Source: Leptospira brenneri
GTDB lineage: Bacteria > Spirochaetota > Leptospiria > Leptospirales > Leptospiraceae
NCBI RefSeq assembly: GCF_002812125.1
Contig: NZ_NPDQ01000008.1
Coordinates: forward strand, 62,001 to 126,000
Length of the DNA: 64,000 bases
Reading direction: 5' to 3'
Below are positions 54,816 to 63,319 of this stretch, in pieces. Under the pieces are notes generated by a model. It ran no database searches and had not been told where the DNA came from. It worked only from the letters and a program-made list of their open reading frames with translations. Both the position numbers and the translations under genes were made by a program. Numbering within the stretch: position 1 is the stretch's first letter; every line of letters starts with the position of its first letter.

Positions 54816-56854
54816 ATTTTGAGGGTTAAAAAAAAGTAGGTTTGCGTTATATAAGAATGAGCAATTAACAATTTCTCTTTGGGATCAATAGCCAGTTCAT
54901 CTGTAATGTTCTCAATGACCTGAGGGAATGTGTAGCAGTTCATGGGGATTTTTTCCATTCCAAAGTCGAGTTTGCTAAGTTTACAAATATAAAATCTGCT
55001 AAATGTCATATAAATGTTTTCTGAATCCGAAGATTCTCGGCAGGCAGTTATACTTGTCCCATTCATTACCCTTGTACTTTCCGATTCTGAATTTCTGTTA
55101 GAATAGTTTTTTCCATTATACTTTAAAAAACATTCTTGAGATTTTGTATTAAGGTCGGCAAGAAGACTCTTCACGTTTGTTTTGATTTTGTCTTTCTTTT
55201 TAGAGGAGAGATTTTCCAATGAAAACTCTATATTGTGATCGGGGAAGTCTAATGTAAAGGCTAATTCATTATTGTCGGGAAACGTAATATAATGGTCTTG
55301 AATAATAGCATCGTTTTTGGTTTTTTTGTATATTATCTTTATCTCAGGAGACGGTATATCGATTCTGTATACATTATCAAGGGAGGTAACAATGAAAATT
55401 TTATTTTGAGAACTTACCATCCTGATAATCTCTTCGTCTAATTTATGAATCAGTTTTTCTTTTCCACTAGATGGGTTGATTAAATACAAATTGCTCGTAT
55501 AACCTTTAGTTTGAGGAAAAGTCTTGTATCCGATAAAGCCTGAATCGACAGGTAGGATGTCCAGATATCTATCAGATGGCGATGATTGAGTATGAATGGT
55601 AGTGGATACATCATCTATATTAATATAGAACGATCTTTTTGAAGTATTTATTCTATATTCAAATAATGAATTTTCCTTGTAGGATGTATCCAATTCTGCA
55701 AGCTTTCTGGCCTTTTTGAACATTCTTTCTGCATTGTCTTTATAGAACGGATTAGGGATCGAATTTATTTTCTGGATTTCCTTTGCGACCTCACCTGTGC
55801 CACTTAATTTTGTGGTCACTATAATAATATTTTTTTGATCTGGTGTAAAATGTGTTAGGCTCCTGCCTTTAGCCCGAATAGTCGTATCTTCACCTAAATC
55901 AATATGAAATTCTGTTCTACTTTTCCTGTCTAAAAGGAATAGGTATTGGTGTTTACTATTAAAGTAATCGTTCTTATCCTGTTGGACTAATGGTTTTCTA
56001 ATTGGGACAACGTCTTCATTCGCATAGATAATGTTCGAGATAGGAGTATCTAAAAATTTAACACATTCTTTGAAACTAATATGTAAGTCGGTTTCTGATG
56101 CAACTTTACCAAATTCTGTTCTATAACTTCTAAATCGTTCTCTTCCCATTACTTCGATTAAAGGAATATAGTTAGCTTCATTCTCTGATAAGCGGAGTGA
56201 ATCAATATCAAATATTGAGAATTGTTCTCCCCCTGGGGATCGCTGGCTGACTAACAATTCTTTCCCCGAGTTTGAGAAATTTATGCAGCTATATGATGGG
56301 ACATCAGTAATTACTTTTTCTTCAATTAGCTCTTTTTTTGCCAATATTGGGAGAGGAGCAAAACCTTTATGAGATGGAATTGCAATCTCTTTCACAGGCT
56401 TTCCTGACTCTAAATCATAAATTCTAATATTGTCAGTTTGTTCAGCACGATTCGGAGTTGTGGTGTAATTGTCGCCTGGGCAGGTCCCTGATACGTATAG
56501 AGATCCCCCCTTTTCAGCAATATCGGCAAATTGATACTGAACCAACTCAGTTTCATTCATTCTCCAGGAAACTCGATGGATTTTGTGGCCGTATACCAAT
56601 TGTAGATTTCTCTTTAATGGTAATCCTTCATACTGATGGATTCTAAATTTAAGTATGTTTTTTACAAGATCATAAACATCAATGTTGTCCTGCTTCATTA
56701 CAATCAGCTCCTTTCCGGATTGGCTGAGGATTGATTTAATTGGGAATCCGTAAGGATGAGATGGTATTGCCGAGTAATTTATTCTTAATGATGCACAATT
56801 GCTAAAAGAAATAATTATATTAACAAATAATATTTTTAGCGTGATTTTTTTCAT
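54632..56854 (-). CDS. Beta-propeller lipoprotein, frameshifted from the caspase
   Basis: The first ~675 codons are coherent. ATG 56854 starts a lipoprotein signal (ILFVNIIISFSNC), followed by repeated beta strands typical of a WD40-like propeller (LFLLDRKSRTEF, KIFIVTSLDNVYRID). At the T8 run (54828-54835 on the plus strand as A8) the frame leaves the natural sequence, and the last ~60 residues are the shadow of the caspase gene. The full protein probably continues into the caspase domain. Its start lies just past the SGNH lipoprotein gene stop. Confidence 0.75.
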   Translation of the reverse strand: MKKITLKILFVNIIISFSNCASLRINYSAIPSHPYGFPIKSILSQSGKELIVMKQDNIDVYDLVKNILKFRIHQYEGLPLKRNLQLVYGHKIHRVSWRMNETELVQYQFADIAEKGGSLYVSGTCPGDNYTTTPNRAEQTDNIRIYDLESGKPVKEIAIPSHKGFAPLPILAKKELIEEKVITDVPSYSCINFSNSGKELLVSQRSPGGEQFSIFDIDSLRLSENEANYIPLIEVMGRERFRSYRTEFGKVASETDLHISFKECVKFLDTPISNIIYANEDVVPIRKPLVQQDKNDYFNSKHQYLFLLDRKSRTEFHIDLGEDTTIRAKGRSLTHFTPDQKNIIIVTTKLSGTGEVAKEIQKINSIPNPFYKDNAERMFKKARKLAELDTSYKENSLFEYRINTSKRSFYINIDDVSTTIHTQSSPSDRYLDILPVDSGFIGYKTFPQTKGYTSNLYLINPSSGKEKLIHKLDEEIIRMVSSQNKIFIVTSLDNVYRIDIPSPEIKIIYKKTKNDAIIQDHYITFPDNNELAFTLDFPDHNIEFSLENLSSKKKDKIKTNVKSLLADLNTKSQECFLKYNGKNYSNRNSESESTRVMNGTSITACRESSDSENIYMTFSRFYICKLSKLDFGMEKIPMNCYTFPQVIENITDELAIDPKEKLLIAHSYITQTYFFLTLKIWSMPARWPFSMKARIGFILQTMVILRAPVEQYQSFPGRLRTPCSQTTGSVPTFIPLISLI
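54828..54835. other. Eight-base A/T homopolymer at the propeller-caspase frameshift
   Basis: A run of eight A on the plus strand (T on the coding strand) marks the exact point where the propeller frame ends sensibly and the caspase frame would begin. Nine T would read ...TYFFFNPQNMEY without a break. It may be a slippery site, a phase-variable tract or a sequencing error. Confidence 0.8.
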
Positions 56855-56880
56855 TGCTCTTTTCTCTCTTTCAAAAGATC

Positions 56881-57918
56881 TCAAAGTCTCTGCTTCTTAT
56901 GTAGTTTCTCCATTATCACTTTGTGAAAGTTTTCTGCGACCCGTCGAAATCCTTCAGAGTTAGGATGAATCTCATCCGCCCAATCTTTTTTTTCTGATCC
57001 AACGATTCCACGATTATTTACGTAAATGATATTTTCGTCCTTCTCTGCAACGCTCTCAAGCATCGAGTTGTAATTATCGATCAGATATTTGGTAATCTCT
57101 CGTTGATCGTTAATGCTGATTTTTTTATCACTAAGAATAGGCCTCACCCATTCGCATTTGCGAAAGAGCGACTGAAGAAAATAGCATTCAATCTTATCCC
57201 TTTCGATTATGTAATCATAGCCATGTAGAACAAGAGGTATCGTTTTGGGCTGAAATGAAAGGTTTTTAGCTTGCGAATGTCTTTTCGCGTTGAAAGTAAT
57301 TATAGGTAATGCTTTTGCAAATACTTCGATCTTATTTCGTAGTTCCATAATACGCCCTTTAAGTGCTGTGTCATCAATGTAGCACTGAGGTTTTTTTTTC
57401 GAATCTCTGCAATCTAAGGACCCAATAAGTGTGGGTTTTATAATATTTCTAATTGATCCTTCATCTAAAAAGTCATTTCCTCCTGCACTTAAGATTACAA
57501 AATAAGGGTCTTCTTGCACAATCGGTTCAAACCATTCGTCTTGATCAAGAAGTTGAGCAAGGGTCTGTCCATTTATTGCCAGATTTGTAACATGGTATTC
57601 AACATTTGCTTCGGTTTTACGGCCTGCTATTTCTATTGGAATCTTGAAATTTTTTCCTTCAGAGAGTTGGTGTGCAGTATTCTTTTCGAAATACCAAGGG
57701 TAATCAAACCAAGAATCTCCCAAGACAACTACAGAAAGCGTTACAAAATGCTGATTTTCATTCATTCCTGTAAGACCTTCTTTCGTAGTTGATTCTACGG
57801 TTCTGATTGTATAGGGAGTAGTCGTGCAAGTGGCAAAAAAAATAATGATAACTATGTGAGCAGCATTGAAAATTCGATTTCTTGATTTGTTTGAAAGACC
57901 TAAGAAATTTATTATCAT
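56881..57918 (-). CDS. SGNH/GDSL-like hydrolase lipoprotein
   Basis: About 345 residues. ATG 57918 has GGAG six bases upstream; a TTG at 57930 would sit on that site. A signal peptide ends at FFATC, a relaxed lipobox. SGNH blocks are present: VVLGDSWFDY (Ser), NLAINGQT (Gly), ILSAGGNDFLD (Asn) and WADEIHPNSEGF (Asp/His). It is probably an exported esterase or lipase. It is the first gene of the operon with the propeller-caspase and DUF4384 genes. Confidence 0.85.
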   Translation of the reverse strand: MIINFLGLSNKSRNRIFNAAHIVIIIFFATCTTTPYTIRTVESTTKEGLTGMNENQHFVTLSVVVLGDSWFDYPWYFEKNTAHQLSEGKNFKIPIEIAGRKTEANVEYHVTNLAINGQTLAQLLDQDEWFEPIVQEDPYFVILSAGGNDFLDEGSIRNIIKPTLIGSLDCRDSKKKPQCYIDDTALKGRIMELRNKIEVFAKALPIITFNAKRHSQAKNLSFQPKTIPLVLHGYDYIIERDKIECYFLQSLFRKCEWVRPILSDKKISINDQREITKYLIDNYNSMLESVAEKDENIIYVNNRGIVGSEKKDWADEIHPNSEGFRRVAENFHKVIMEKLHKKQRL

Positions 57919-57977
57919 GATTATCTCCAAAGAAAATATTGATCATTAAGCTTCAGAAAGTTTATATCTCTTTTGAC

Positions 57978-57992
57978 TTACTTGTCTATACC
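57978..57992 (-). promoter_or_regulatory. Shared promoter element upstream of the SGNH lipoprotein operon
   Basis: On the minus strand GGTATAGACAAGTAA matches GGTATAGACAAATAA upstream of the lipoprotein gene at 58141 (element at 58884-58898), 14 of 15 identical. TACCG...CGGTA forms a small inverted repeat across its start here. It probably contributes to co-regulation of both units. Confidence 0.5.
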
Positions 57993-58140
57993 GCATTCAC
58001 GGTAATGACTGAAAATTTGTGATTTATTCTGAATTACGTCTAGGGCAAACCAACAGTTCTCCTGGCTCTGGCATTAGTTGAAGTGGTTTGCTTTCAAGCG
58101 AAATTAACATACGTCTTTTTTATCTCCAGTTCGAATAACT

Positions 58141-58821
58141 TTATTTTTTCTTTGCCTCTCTCATAAGTTCTGTCATACTTTTCAGAATAAATATAAAGTT
58201 GTTTCTATAATCATTGGTTGTGAAATCGCCATTCCCCCTACCTTCGCATAGTCTATAGAGTGCGTTTTGTCCAAATTGTATGATTTCTGAAACAGTGTAA
58301 AGAGTTGCTAAACTTTCGTGGTAAGTTAAGGCTAGCTTCTTGTTTTCTTCTGTCTGGATAGTACCAAAATCTATTTTTTGCAATGCGTCTAGGGTCAGGG
58401 ATGAGTCTTTTGTTATTGTTGCAGGTCCCGGAGACTCCATACAAGCGTGAGAAAAGCCTGTTCCGAATACCCGGTTCATTCTTCTTTCCAATTCTTCCTT
58501 TTGATCTTTGTTTAACTTTAATTCATTGATTTTTTGATTAAATGCTGCCTGTTGTTCCTTTGACAGAAGAGCTCCTTCTGTTTTATCTGAATCGATCCAG
58601 TCATTTGAATAAAAAAGTTTCTTTTTATAAATAGTCAATTGACGGTCAGTGTTAGAAAGTTCAATTGTTTTGATATGATCTGTCTCAAGGAGATATGAAT
58701 TTATACTGCGACAGTTCGCTAATATGCTCAAAAGAGGTATTAAGACAATGAGCACTCTCATCGCCATAATAGGTCTCATTTTAAAATTCATATTTTTCAC
58801 GGATGCATCTCTTTTTTTCAT
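58141..58821 (-). CDS. Lipoprotein of unknown function
   Basis: About 226 residues. I choose ATG 58821, where AAGGA lies at a suitable distance; ATG 58827 is also possible. The signal peptide is long, with the hydrophobic core VLIVLIPLLSILANC just before the lipidated Cys. The mature part is helical and charged (KEQQAAFNQKINELKLNKDQKEELERRM). I recognise no family. It shares a promoter element with the SGNH operon downstream. Confidence 0.8.
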   Translation of the reverse strand: MKKRDASVKNMNFKMRPIMAMRVLIVLIPLLSILANCRSINSYLLETDHIKTIELSNTDRQLTIYKKKLFYSNDWIDSDKTEGALLSKEQQAAFNQKINELKLNKDQKEELERRMNRVFGTGFSHACMESPGPATITKDSSLTLDALQKIDFGTIQTEENKKLALTYHESLATLYTVSEIIQFGQNALYRLCEGRGNGDFTTNDYRNNFIFILKSMTELMREAKKK

Positions 58822-59354
58822 AAACATCTTCCTTTGGTCCAATCTTTGAAATAAATTTAGGTCTAAAGTCTACTAAATAGATTTTATTTGTCTATACCTG
58901 AAATATGGTATCGTTACGGTTCTTTTTGGTAAGAATGTTTTGCAATTGTAAACTTAACGGGCTGCAATATGCCAAGAAATTCAGTACATGGAAAATGTCT
59001 TGCTGGTAAATGCAAATACTTTCAATCTGTGCAATATTAAAGTACAGTGGCTAGTGTAAGCACTGACGGTATTTCCTGTTCCGATTATCTAACTTCTCAA
59101 TTTGAAAGTACAAAGAAAGATACTGCTAATGCAGTAAGTGATAATTGTTCGAAATTACAGGCGGCGAGCTATAAAATGAGAACTTGTTACTTTCGAAATG
59201 CAATCGCTGTGCCCAACTACTATTATTAAACAACAAGTCTTAAATTGATAATATTTGAAAATAATTGTCTCAATGGGAAAGGTAACTTGTTCGATAGATG
59301 GAATTCTATCTTTTCATAAAAAGAGATTATCTTTTTGGTTTATTGAAGACGCCC
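58822..59354. other. Intergenic stretch with possible gene remnants
   Basis: About 530 bp with no confident gene. It includes the promoter element at 58884-58898 (minus strand). Two short plus-strand frames are visible: 58969-59040 (24 codons, MPRNSVHGKC...) and 59047-59229 (GTG start, about 60 codons with four Cys). Both lack a ribosome binding site. They could be remnants of one decayed gene or non-coding. Confidence 0.45.
58884..58898 (-). promoter_or_regulatory. Shared promoter element upstream of the lipoprotein gene
   Basis: GGTATAGACAAATAA on the minus strand is a near-identical copy of the element at 57978-57992. A 5-bp inverted repeat ATACC/GGTAT precedes it. The position, 60-80 bp upstream of the gene start, suits an activator or an alternative sigma-factor site. 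Confidence 0.5.
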
Positions 59355-60056
59355 TCATTGCTCAAACATTTCATCAAGCTCAACCTGAGATAGGCTTCCT
59401 TTCTTACTTGCTGATCCAAATTCTTCCCAAAGTCGAATCATATCGTTTGGCGAAGGAATTCCTTCGGGGATCCAACTAGATTCGATGATTTTTTTATGTT
59501 CTAAAAGATCAGATAATAAACCTTCTTCGATATCTTTTACTGTAAGTTTTATAGAGTTGTCTCCTTTCATTTTTTTTACCTTCCAGTAATGATGGACCGA
59601 ATATTTATGTTTTGCTGAAATTCTTTCTAGCAGTAAAAAAAGGAATTCGTTGAATTTAGGATTTTCTGGATCGATGATGAAATATAAAGATAAGAGTAGT
59701 TTGGAAACTTCTTCTCCGTCCTCAATATTTTTATATGTCATGTAGACAGAACATAACTCTACTAAGGTATAAGCTTTCACAAGAGGATCATTTATTTTGT
59801 TTTCAATTGAAGTTAAAATTTCAGGAGAAACTTGGTCTTTGCTCAATAATTTAAAGAAATTGCTGAAACAACTGTTCTCTTTTTCGGGAAGATACAATTC
59901 TTGATCAAGAGCTAGTAGGCCTTCTGTCCAACTGACGATGTTGAGTTCTATGCAACGGAAGCATAGCAATATTACTTCACTGAATTCTTTCTTTGATAGT
60001 TGTATACGAGTTCGAAAATGGGGTGCGAAATAAGGTATCTCTATCCAATTTGTCAT
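59355..60056 (-). CDS. Hypothetical protein with a FliM-like C-terminal peptide
   Basis: About 233 residues, helical, with no signal peptide from ATG 60056 (MTNWIEIPYF). No enzyme motif was seen. The last residues, GSLSQVELDEMFEQ, resemble the LSQxEIDALL peptide at the N-terminus of FliM that binds CheY, which is a hint at a link to chemotaxis or response-regulator binding. It lies 69 bases after the NarL-type regulator gene and may share its transcript. Confidence 0.75.
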   Translation of the reverse strand: MTNWIEIPYFAPHFRTRIQLSKKEFSEVILLCFRCIELNIVSWTEGLLALDQELYLPEKENSCFSNFFKLLSKDQVSPEILTSIENKINDPLVKAYTLVELCSVYMTYKNIEDGEEVSKLLLSLYFIIDPENPKFNEFLFLLLERISAKHKYSVHHYWKVKKMKGDNSIKLTVKDIEEGLLSDLLEHKKIIESSWIPEGIPSPNDMIRLWEEFGSASKKGSLSQVELDEMFEQ

Positions 60057-60125
60057 ACTGAATAAAGTAAGCCAGATAAGAAACAAAGTCCATACCTAAA
60101 ACAGTGTAGGATTATACTGGCTAAA

Positions 60126-60752
60126 CTAGTATAATCCTAGATCCGATGCGCGTTTCAACAATTGTATCCGATTGTTCACTTGTAACTTTTTATAAATGTT
60201 CTTTGTATGTGTGGATACAGTGTGCAAGGAGATGTCTAGTTCTTCTGCAACTTCTTTTAAAGATTGTCCTGAAACGAGTTCTTGGAGTATTTCTTTCTCA
60301 CGAGAAGTTAGTTCTTCAAACCCATGTTTTGTATTCAGTTTTGGTTCTTGAAAATTCTTTAAAACACGTAAGGCTAGCGTTGGAGTGATCACGGCACCTC
60401 CATCCATTAAGTCGGTGATCATTTCCGGCAGTTTCCGTAAATCTGATTTTAGGATATAACCGATGGCACCTGCCTTCAACGCTTGGAATAGTATTTCATC
60501 TGAATCCATTGCCGACAGTACAACGATACGAGGATCTCTAAATTTCTCTCGGACTATCCTTATAAGCTGTATACCATCAATTCCAGGAAGTCGGATATCA
60601 AAAAAGTAAAGAGATGTGTCATCGGAAAGGTTGGACAAACAGTCTTCTGCTGTGTTAAAAATGCGAATATTGGAAGTGATTGGGGAGAGGACGGAGAGGA
60701 GTTCTTGGACAAATTTTGGATCATCCTCTACGCAATCAAAGTTCAATTTCAT
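60126..60752 (-). CDS. NarL/FixJ-family response regulator
   Basis: A 208-residue protein. The receiver domain has acidic CVEDD, phospho-acceptor Asp52 in FFDIRLPG and Lys in YILKSD. The GerE-type helix-turn-helix LTSREKEILQELVSGQSLKEVAEEL follows. It probably partners the NarL-type kinase at 50072, 8 kb away in the same AT-rich block. The sequence ACCGTGAATGGGG (60795-60807, plus strand) upstream resembles part of the SGNH operon promoter. Confidence 0.93.
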   Translation of the reverse strand: MKLNFDCVEDDPKFVQELLSVLSPITSNIRIFNTAEDCLSNLSDDTSLYFFDIRLPGIDGIQLIRIVREKFRDPRIVVLSAMDSDEILFQALKAGAIGYILKSDLRKLPEMITDLMDGGAVITPTLALRVLKNFQEPKLNTKHGFEELTSREKEILQELVSGQSLKEVAEELDISLHTVSTHTKNIYKKLQVNNRIQLLKRASDLGLY

Positions 60753-60861
60753 TGGTTATGTTCGCATTTTACCAGATTTAGCCATTTTGAAAATACCGTG
60801 AATGGGGGAAGGTTCTTTTTCCGGCATCTCAATTTTTATTTAAAACTAAGATTTTTCTCTT

Positions 60862-61191
60862 CTAACTATTCTTCTTAATCTTATCAGCCACAAACGCCTT
60901 GTAGGCGGGAGAACCAAAACTCACATCCATTCGAATGATCTCTGGAGCAATGTAAGGGTGGCGTTTCATGATAAATTCTTCGATAGCATCATACTTCTCA
61001 GCTTTTGCTTTGAGTAGAATTTTGTTTTCTGTATCAACAGTGATCTTTCCTTCCCATAAATAAACAAGTTCCACTTCCGGGAAGATAGTTCCTGAGACAA
61101 TGATTCCTTGTTCTAACATTTCGGAGATATGTTCTTCGGCCATATCACGGTCACCAATTGTGGTAAATACTAAAATTTCATCTGAAGCCAT
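60862..61191 (-). CDS. cutA: CutA1-like divalent-cation tolerance protein
   Basis: A 109-residue protein of family length. ILVFTTIGDRDMAEEH, LWEGKITVDTENKILLKAKAEKYDAIEEFI and HPYIAPEIIRMDV match CutA, a trimeric ferredoxin-like protein. The physiological role is unsettled, with metal tolerance or signalling proposed. It stands alone between the NarL regulator and the YqjD-like cluster. Confidence 0.93.
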   Translation of the reverse strand: MASDEILVFTTIGDRDMAEEHISEMLEQGIIVSGTIFPEVELVYLWEGKITVDTENKILLKAKAEKYDAIEEFIMKRHPYIAPEIIRMDVSFGSPAYKAFVADKIKKNS

Positions 61192-61240
61192 GAGGAATCC
61201 TTATCTGTTTTACAAGGATCGGCTAATAAGGGGAAAACCC

Positions 61241-61486
61241 TTATTCTTTTGGAGATTTATTTTGAAGGTAAGATTGGATTCCTTCTTTGACTTGGTCCAC
61301 CATTCCCGATTCACGAACAGACCGAACCACTCGTTGCCAAAATTTGATTTTGCCTTCAAATTCATTCCATCCGAATTGTAAGTCCATTCGTTTGATTTTG
61401 AGTAACATCCGAAGTTCTGTTAGATTCATATCCTTCGGATCTTTATCTAAATATCTTTCATGGTCAGTTAGCGGATTAAAACTCAT
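61241..61486 (-). CDS. Small hypothetical protein downstream of YqjE-like gene
   Basis: An 81-residue, charged, helical protein (LTELRMLLKIKRMDLQFGWNE). It starts three bases after the holin-like gene, so it is co-transcribed. In enterobacteria, YqjD and YqjE are followed by a small helical YqjK; this gene has the same place, but sequence similarity is not evident. Confidence 0.75.
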   Translation of the reverse strand: MSFNPLTDHERYLDKDPKDMNLTELRMLLKIKRMDLQFGWNEFEGKIKFWQRVVRSVRESGMVDQVKEGIQSYLQNKSPKE

Positions 61487-61489
61487 AGA

Positions 61490-61825
61490 TTATTTCTTTC
61501 GAAGAACCAGTGATAAAAATAAAATAGCGAAAATTAAAAATCCAAATCCCGTACCAAAACTGGCAAGGATGGGATCTCCGGCTGACAAAAATTTTTGGAA
61601 ACTTAAGTATACTCCGTACGAAATGTACACAAGACCTAAGAAGATAAGAAAAATGGATGTGAAGACCCAAACAGAAGAAAGGACCAGATTTTTAATATAA
61701 ATTTGGAGGTTCTTCTGAATGTAGATTGTCATCACTTCTACATAAGAAATGAGTTTTACGACTAAGTCTTCGAAGGCGGCTTTGATCCCGCCTTTTTTAC
61801 GTTGTTTGTTTTGTTTCTCGTCCAA
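61490..61825 (-). CDS. YqjE/phage-holin-like membrane protein
   Basis: A 111-residue protein with a charged N-terminus and two membrane helices (LVLSSVWVFTSIFLIFLGLVYI, ILASFGTGFGFLIFAILFLSLVL), like YqjE/holin 3.6 proteins. TTG 61825 follows the preceding stop directly. It probably sits in the inner membrane beside the YqjD-like protein. Confidence 0.75.
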   Translation of the reverse strand: MDEKQNKQRKKGGIKAAFEDLVVKLISYVEVMTIYIQKNLQIYIKNLVLSSVWVFTSIFLIFLGLVYISYGVYLSFQKFLSAGDPILASFGTGFGFLIFAILFLSLVLRKK

Positions 61826-62110
61826 TTATTTCTTCTTAAAAATCAGGCCAAGTGCAAGCCCAAGACCAAGTCCTACACCAAAGCCAATCACAGCTGCTTT
61901 TTGCGGATGTTCTTTTACGTAACTTCCCACGGTATCAATCACTTCTTTTGCCTTGATAGAAGCCTCTTCACTTGCTTTACCTAACTTTTGTTTGATGTCG
62001 CTTACTTGTTCCATATACTTCTCCTTAGCTTTTTGTTCGATTTCCTTGGCTTTTTTTTCATACAACTTAATTTCGTCGATGAGGGATTTGTCTTTTTTGA
62101 CTTCTTCCAT
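61826..62110 (-). CDS. YqjD/ElaB-like (DUF883) membrane-anchored protein
   Basis: A 94-residue protein. A long amphipathic helix (EIKLYEKKAKEIEQKAKEK) leads to KEHPQKAAVIGFGVGLGLGL, the signature of DUF883 proteins, which are tail-anchored and bind ribosomes in E. coli. It begins eight bases after the OmpR-type regulator, so a stress- or growth-phase-linked operon is likely. Confidence 0.85.
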   Translation of the reverse strand: MEEVKKDKSLIDEIKLYEKKAKEIEQKAKEKYMEQVSDIKQKLGKASEEASIKAKEVIDTVGSYVKEHPQKAAVIGFGVGLGLGLALGLIFKKK

Positions 62111-62118
62111 TGTGGTTT

Positions 62119-62844
62119 TTATTCGGGGACTACAATATTTTCAAAGTTGTCAGTGAATCTATATCCGATTCCCCAAATGGTTTCGATCCATTCTGGTTGT
62201 GCGGAATTTTTTTCCAGTTTGGAACGAATTCGTTTGATATGGCTGTCGATCATTCTTTCAAATCCATCCCATTCCACTCCCCAAACTGATTCCAAAATCA
62301 TTTCACGAGAAAAAACTTTACCAGGTGAACCGGCTAGCAGCTGTAAAATGTCGAATTCTTTTCTGGAAATATTGATGATGTTTTCGTTCAGAGTGACACG
62401 TCTACGGATAGAATCAATTTTGAGAGCACCACGGATGATTTCTCCAGCTTGGCCCACATTTGGTTTGATCCCAATTTTTTTGTCCCATCTACGAAAGAAT
62501 ACGTCCACACGAGTTTTGAGTTCCCGAACCGAAAACGGTTTTGTGATATAATCATCAGCACCTAACTCAAGTCCCATGATGCGATCAATTTCCTCAGTCC
62601 TTGCAGAAAGGATAAAAATCGGTGTACTTTCGTCGGCTTTTCGGATGCTACGGCAAATTTCCATACCATCAATGTCCGGTAGAGAGAGATCCAGAATCAC
62701 TAAATCAGGATGATTGGATTTGTAAAATTTCAATCCGTCTTCGCCATTTTCAAAAACGGAGGTTGTGTAGTGAGCAGAATCGAGAGATTTCCGGATTAGG
62801 TTCCCGATGTCCGGATCGTCCTCAATTACCAAAATATTTTTCAT
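62119..62844 (-). CDS. OmpR-family response regulator
   Basis: A 241-residue protein. The receiver has VIEDD, Asp52 in LDLSLPD and Lys in [11 protein letters not shown]. The winged-helix domain shows [20 protein letters not shown] and IWGIGYRF. No histidine kinase gene is adjacent, so its partner is elsewhere. It is the first gene of a minus-strand operon with the YqjD/YqjE-like membrane genes, which suggests it senses envelope conditions. Confidence 0.95.
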   Translation of the reverse strand: MKNILVIEDDPDIGNLIRKSLDSAHYTTSVFENGEDGLKFYKSNHPDLVILDLSLPDIDGMEICRSIRKADESTPIFILSARTEEIDRIMGLELGADDYITKPFSVRELKTRVDVFFRRWDKKIGIKPNVGQAGEIIRGALKIDSIRRRVTLNENIINISRKEFDILQLLAGSPGKVFSREMILESVWGVEWDGFERMIDSHIKRIRSKLEKNSAQPEWIETIWGIGYRFTDNFENIVVPE

Positions 62845-62902
62845 GTTTTTCCCTTGAGTTCTTTCTCAATTTGGTTCTTGTAGTAGAAAAAAAAAGTAAA
62901 AA

Positions 62903-63319
62903 ATGGAATCGGGAACACAAAGGGAAGCAAAATCGTGGGCGATGTTCGCCATCAGTGGGGCAAGGCTTAGGCCTTTGGAAGTAACTGAAAAATTGGGCAT
63001 CCAACCGGATTATTACCACGGTGCGGATGCAAAAGACATCGAAAATATGACAATTCCAAGTCATTGGCAGCTGAATTCGAAGCTTGGGCCGGAGTTTCCG
63101 TTACTCGATCATATATGGGATCTTTTGAAAACCTTAGCGCCAGTTCGTAAAAACCTAAAAGAGTTCACAGAAATTTACGAATCTACCATCTATGCTTCCG
63201 TAGAGTTTGCATCAGAATTTACAAAAGGGGTGGTTCTCGACAAAAGAACTATGCTTTTGTTAGGTGAGATGGGTGTGAATCTGGAAATTATCCCCTGGGC
63301 TGCCGATGAGATTCCCTAA
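62903..63319 (+). CDS. DUF4279 domain protein
   Basis: A 138-residue protein with FAISGARLRPLEVTEKLGIQPDYYHGAD, typical of DUF4279, a small alpha/beta family of unknown function. It is divergent from the OmpR-type regulator gene and overlaps the convergent STAS-like gene by 32 bases. Some DUF4279 proteins act as immunity proteins, but no toxin gene is seen here. Confidence 0.85.
   Translation: MESGTQREAKSWAMFAISGARLRPLEVTEKLGIQPDYYHGADAKDIENMTIPSHWQLNSKLGPEFPLLDHIWDLLKTLAPVRKNLKEFTEIYESTIYASVEFASEFTKGVVLDKRTMLLLGEMGVNLEIIPWAADEIP

Noticed and set aside
59255..59479. A 74-codon plus-strand frame overlapping the end of the FliM-peptide gene
   Set aside because: It reads mostly as the reverse of the better-supported minus-strand gene.
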